A stretch of DNA of 44,525 bases. Origin: an uncultured Prevotella sp. (lineage in GTDB: Bacteria > Bacteroidota > Bacteroidia > Bacteroidales > Bacteroidaceae). The notes under the pieces were generated by a model. The model saw nothing but the letters and a program-made list of their open reading frames with translations. It was not told the origin of the DNA and did no database searches. The stretch covers positions 1 to 44,525 of the forward strand of contig CALNBT010000145.1 of NCBI GenBank assembly GCA_937874345.1, written 5' to 3'. The translations under genes and the position numbers were made by a program. Below, piece by piece: positions 43,137 through 44,525 of this stretch. The first letter of the stretch is position 1, and each line of letters starts with the position of its first letter.

Positions 43137-43165
43137 CAAATAACAGATACACATTTCTTGATACT

Positions 43166-44488
43166 ATGGAACAGTTGCTACAGTATTGCTGGAAACATCG
43201 GCTCTTTCCATTGAAACAGCTCAAAACAGACCAATTGCAAACGGTAGAAGTGATTGATGCCGGACTGCACAATACCAACGCCGGCCCCGACTTTCTGAAT
43301 GCCAAAGTCAAAATCGACGGCACGCTCTGGGTTGGCAATGTTGAGATTCACGATCGGGCTAGCGATTGGTTTCTGCATGGGCACCAGAACGATACGGCAT
43401 ATAACAACGTCATTCTGCACGTAACCCAGAACATTGACATGGATGTGACAACCGCAGATGGTCGAAGAATACCCCAGTTGCAACTCCTTATCCCATCAAC
43501 CGTCAGCGAAAATTACCAGCAGTTGCTCACCATCGACGCTTATCCACCATGTTATCAGATCATTCCTTCACTGCCAAGTCTTATCATCCATTCCTGGATG
43601 TCGGCACTGCAAAGTGAGCGTCTGGAACAGAAAACACTCGATATCCAGCAACGGCTTCAGCAATGTAAGGGTGATTGGGAAACAGCCCTCTTTGTGACAT
43701 TGGCCCGTAATTTTGGGTTTGGAATCAATGGTGATGCCTTTGAACAATGGGCCCTGTCAATTCCTTTGCACAGTGTAGACCATCATCGAGACGACCTGTT
43801 TCAAATAGAAGCGATCTTTATGGGACAGGCTGGATTGCTCAACCCCGAAGTCATTCCCCTAAAATACCATCAGCAGATGACCGAAGAAGGTTATTTTGAC
43901 CGATTGAAAAATGAATATCTGTATCTTGCACACAAATTTTCGATGCGACCCATCGATGCAAAACTGTGGAGATTTCTTCGTCTTAGACCGCAAAATTTTC
44001 CCTATATTCGCATTGTCCAATTGGCCACCCTATATCATTCACAACGCTTTTGCTTGAGAAATCTGGTAGAAAGCACTACCCTGAGTGATCTCAAGGACAT
44101 TCTGCGAACAACCGTTACACCGTACTGGGAAACGCATTACCTGTTTGGCTCGGTGAGCAAACGCAACGAAAAGCATCTCTCTGAGCAAAGCCTCAACGTA
44201 CTGCTCATCAATACGGTCATCCCATTGTTGTTCGCCTATGGCCGACACATCATGTCCGACAATCTGTGCGCGCGTGCGCTTGATTTTCTAGAACAACTGA
44301 AACCAGAGCATAACCACATTGTTTCGATGTGGCAAGACTGCGGAATGGAGATTCAGAACGCAGGTGACACGCAGGCACTGATTCAGCTCAAGAAGAGGTA
44401 TTGCGAACGCAAAGATTGCCTGAGGTGCCGGTTTGGATTTGAATATCTGAAGGGCGTAAACAATTCTCATCCTCTTTCTGAAGTTTAA
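43166..44488 (+). CDS. DUF2851 family protein
   Basis: A 440-residue cytoplasmic protein of unknown function, in a family restricted mainly to Bacteroidetes. Family pattern: MEQLLQYCWKHRLFPLKQL at the N-terminus, then VEVIDAGLHNTNAGPDFLNAKVKIDGTLWVGNVEIHDRASDW (about 27-68). The conserved Asn, Gly, Pro, Asp and Glu-x-His residues here resemble a nuclease-like metal site; that reading is an inference. The C-terminal half is helical and ends with a cysteine cluster, CERKDCLRCRFG (about 418-429). No signal peptide is present. It is complete within the window and ends 37 bp before its edge. Confidence 0.9.
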   Translation: MEQLLQYCWKHRLFPLKQLKTDQLQTVEVIDAGLHNTNAGPDFLNAKVKIDGTLWVGNVEIHDRASDWFLHGHQNDTAYNNVILHVTQNIDMDVTTADGRRIPQLQLLIPSTVSENYQQLLTIDAYPPCYQIIPSLPSLIIHSWMSALQSERLEQKTLDIQQRLQQCKGDWETALFVTLARNFGFGINGDAFEQWALSIPLHSVDHHRDDLFQIEAIFMGQAGLLNPEVIPLKYHQQMTEEGYFDRLKNEYLYLAHKFSMRPIDAKLWRFLRLRPQNFPYIRIVQLATLYHSQRFCLRNLVESTTLSDLKDILRTTVTPYWETHYLFGSVSKRNEKHLSEQSLNVLLINTVIPLLFAYGRHIMSDNLCARALDFLEQLKPEHNHIVSMWQDCGMEIQNAGDTQALIQLKKRYCERKDCLRCRFGFEYLKGVNNSHPLSEV

Positions 44489-44525
44489 CACAACTGATAA
44501 CATAACATCCATCAATCGATATGAA

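Larger units (their letters stand above)
42596..43165. other. Divergent intergenic region between dapB and DUF2851
   Basis: About 570 bp with no supported gene. It holds the dapB promoter (42619-42649), the 22-bp repeat array site D (42908-42995), and the DUF2851 promoter element (43129-43136). Short minus-strand frames at 42629-42817 and 42814-43029 overlap the promoter or the repeats and look accidental. Confidence 0.55.

Overview
The window is chromosomal DNA from a member of the Bacteroidales, most likely a Prevotella-type organism. Three things point there. The gene families are typical: a fused SecDF, DUF4271, DUF2851, DUF6089, DUF6242, DUF3332, WbqC and three tandem Skp/OmpH genes ahead of murI. 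Intergenic DNA carries the Bacteroidetes sigma-factor promoter (TTTG, about 19 nt, TAnnTTTG) many times over. Shine-Dalgarno sequences are mostly absent. No phage, insertion sequence, CRISPR array or rRNA operon is visible, and almost everything is core housekeeping.

Layout. 1-890: tRNA-Arg(CCT) with its promoter, about 420 bp of unassigned DNA, and a strong terminator. 890-6002 (minus): secDF, then a membrane-anchored endonuclease/exonuclease/phosphatase protein and a rhomboid protease. 6218-6490 (plus): an HU-like DNA-binding protein. 6752-6822 (minus): tRNA-Gln(TTG). 7046-12219 (minus): tyrS downstream of a tight metK-DUF4271-hemD-rnpA-yidD run. 12585-13745 (plus): an acyltransferase. 14144-19290 (minus): a large secreted M16 peptidase and a DEAD-box RNA helicase. 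19569-20447 (plus): a PfkB sugar kinase. 20543-22578 (minus): a GH43-like secreted protein and xerD. 22685-25543 (plus): aroQ, O-methyltransferase, rbfA and a LolC/E-type permease. 25825-34082 (minus): an envelope cluster of DUF6242 lipoprotein, DUF6089, uppS, bamA, skp x3 and murI. 34749-36920 (minus): a sugar kinase and a flavodiiron protein. 37081-38325 (plus): a small M16 peptidase. 38460-42595 (minus): DUF3332, then the dapB-lepB-lepB2-wbqC operon. 43166-44488 (plus): DUF2851.

Functionally the window is rich in envelope biogenesis. SecDF, YidD and LepB serve export and membrane insertion. Skp and BamA serve outer-membrane protein assembly. The LolC/E-type permease probably serves lipoprotein export. 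UppS, MurI and DapB serve cell-wall precursor supply. Several start codons can be corrected because a promoter overlaps the longest open frame (positions 19569, 23925 and 36920).

The most interesting unexplained signal is a family of degenerate tandem repeats with an exact 22-bp period. It occurs in four separate intergenic regions (13920-14007, 25623-25688, 34348-34435, 42908-42995). The units share a core of the form CAAnnnnATTGAC and contain a CAAT/ATTG dyad. I do not recognise this family. Other points worth a look are a signal-peptidase paralogue with both catalytic residues replaced, a Tyr/Asn-rich loop in BamA, and a 44-bp perfect palindrome next to one of the repeat arrays.
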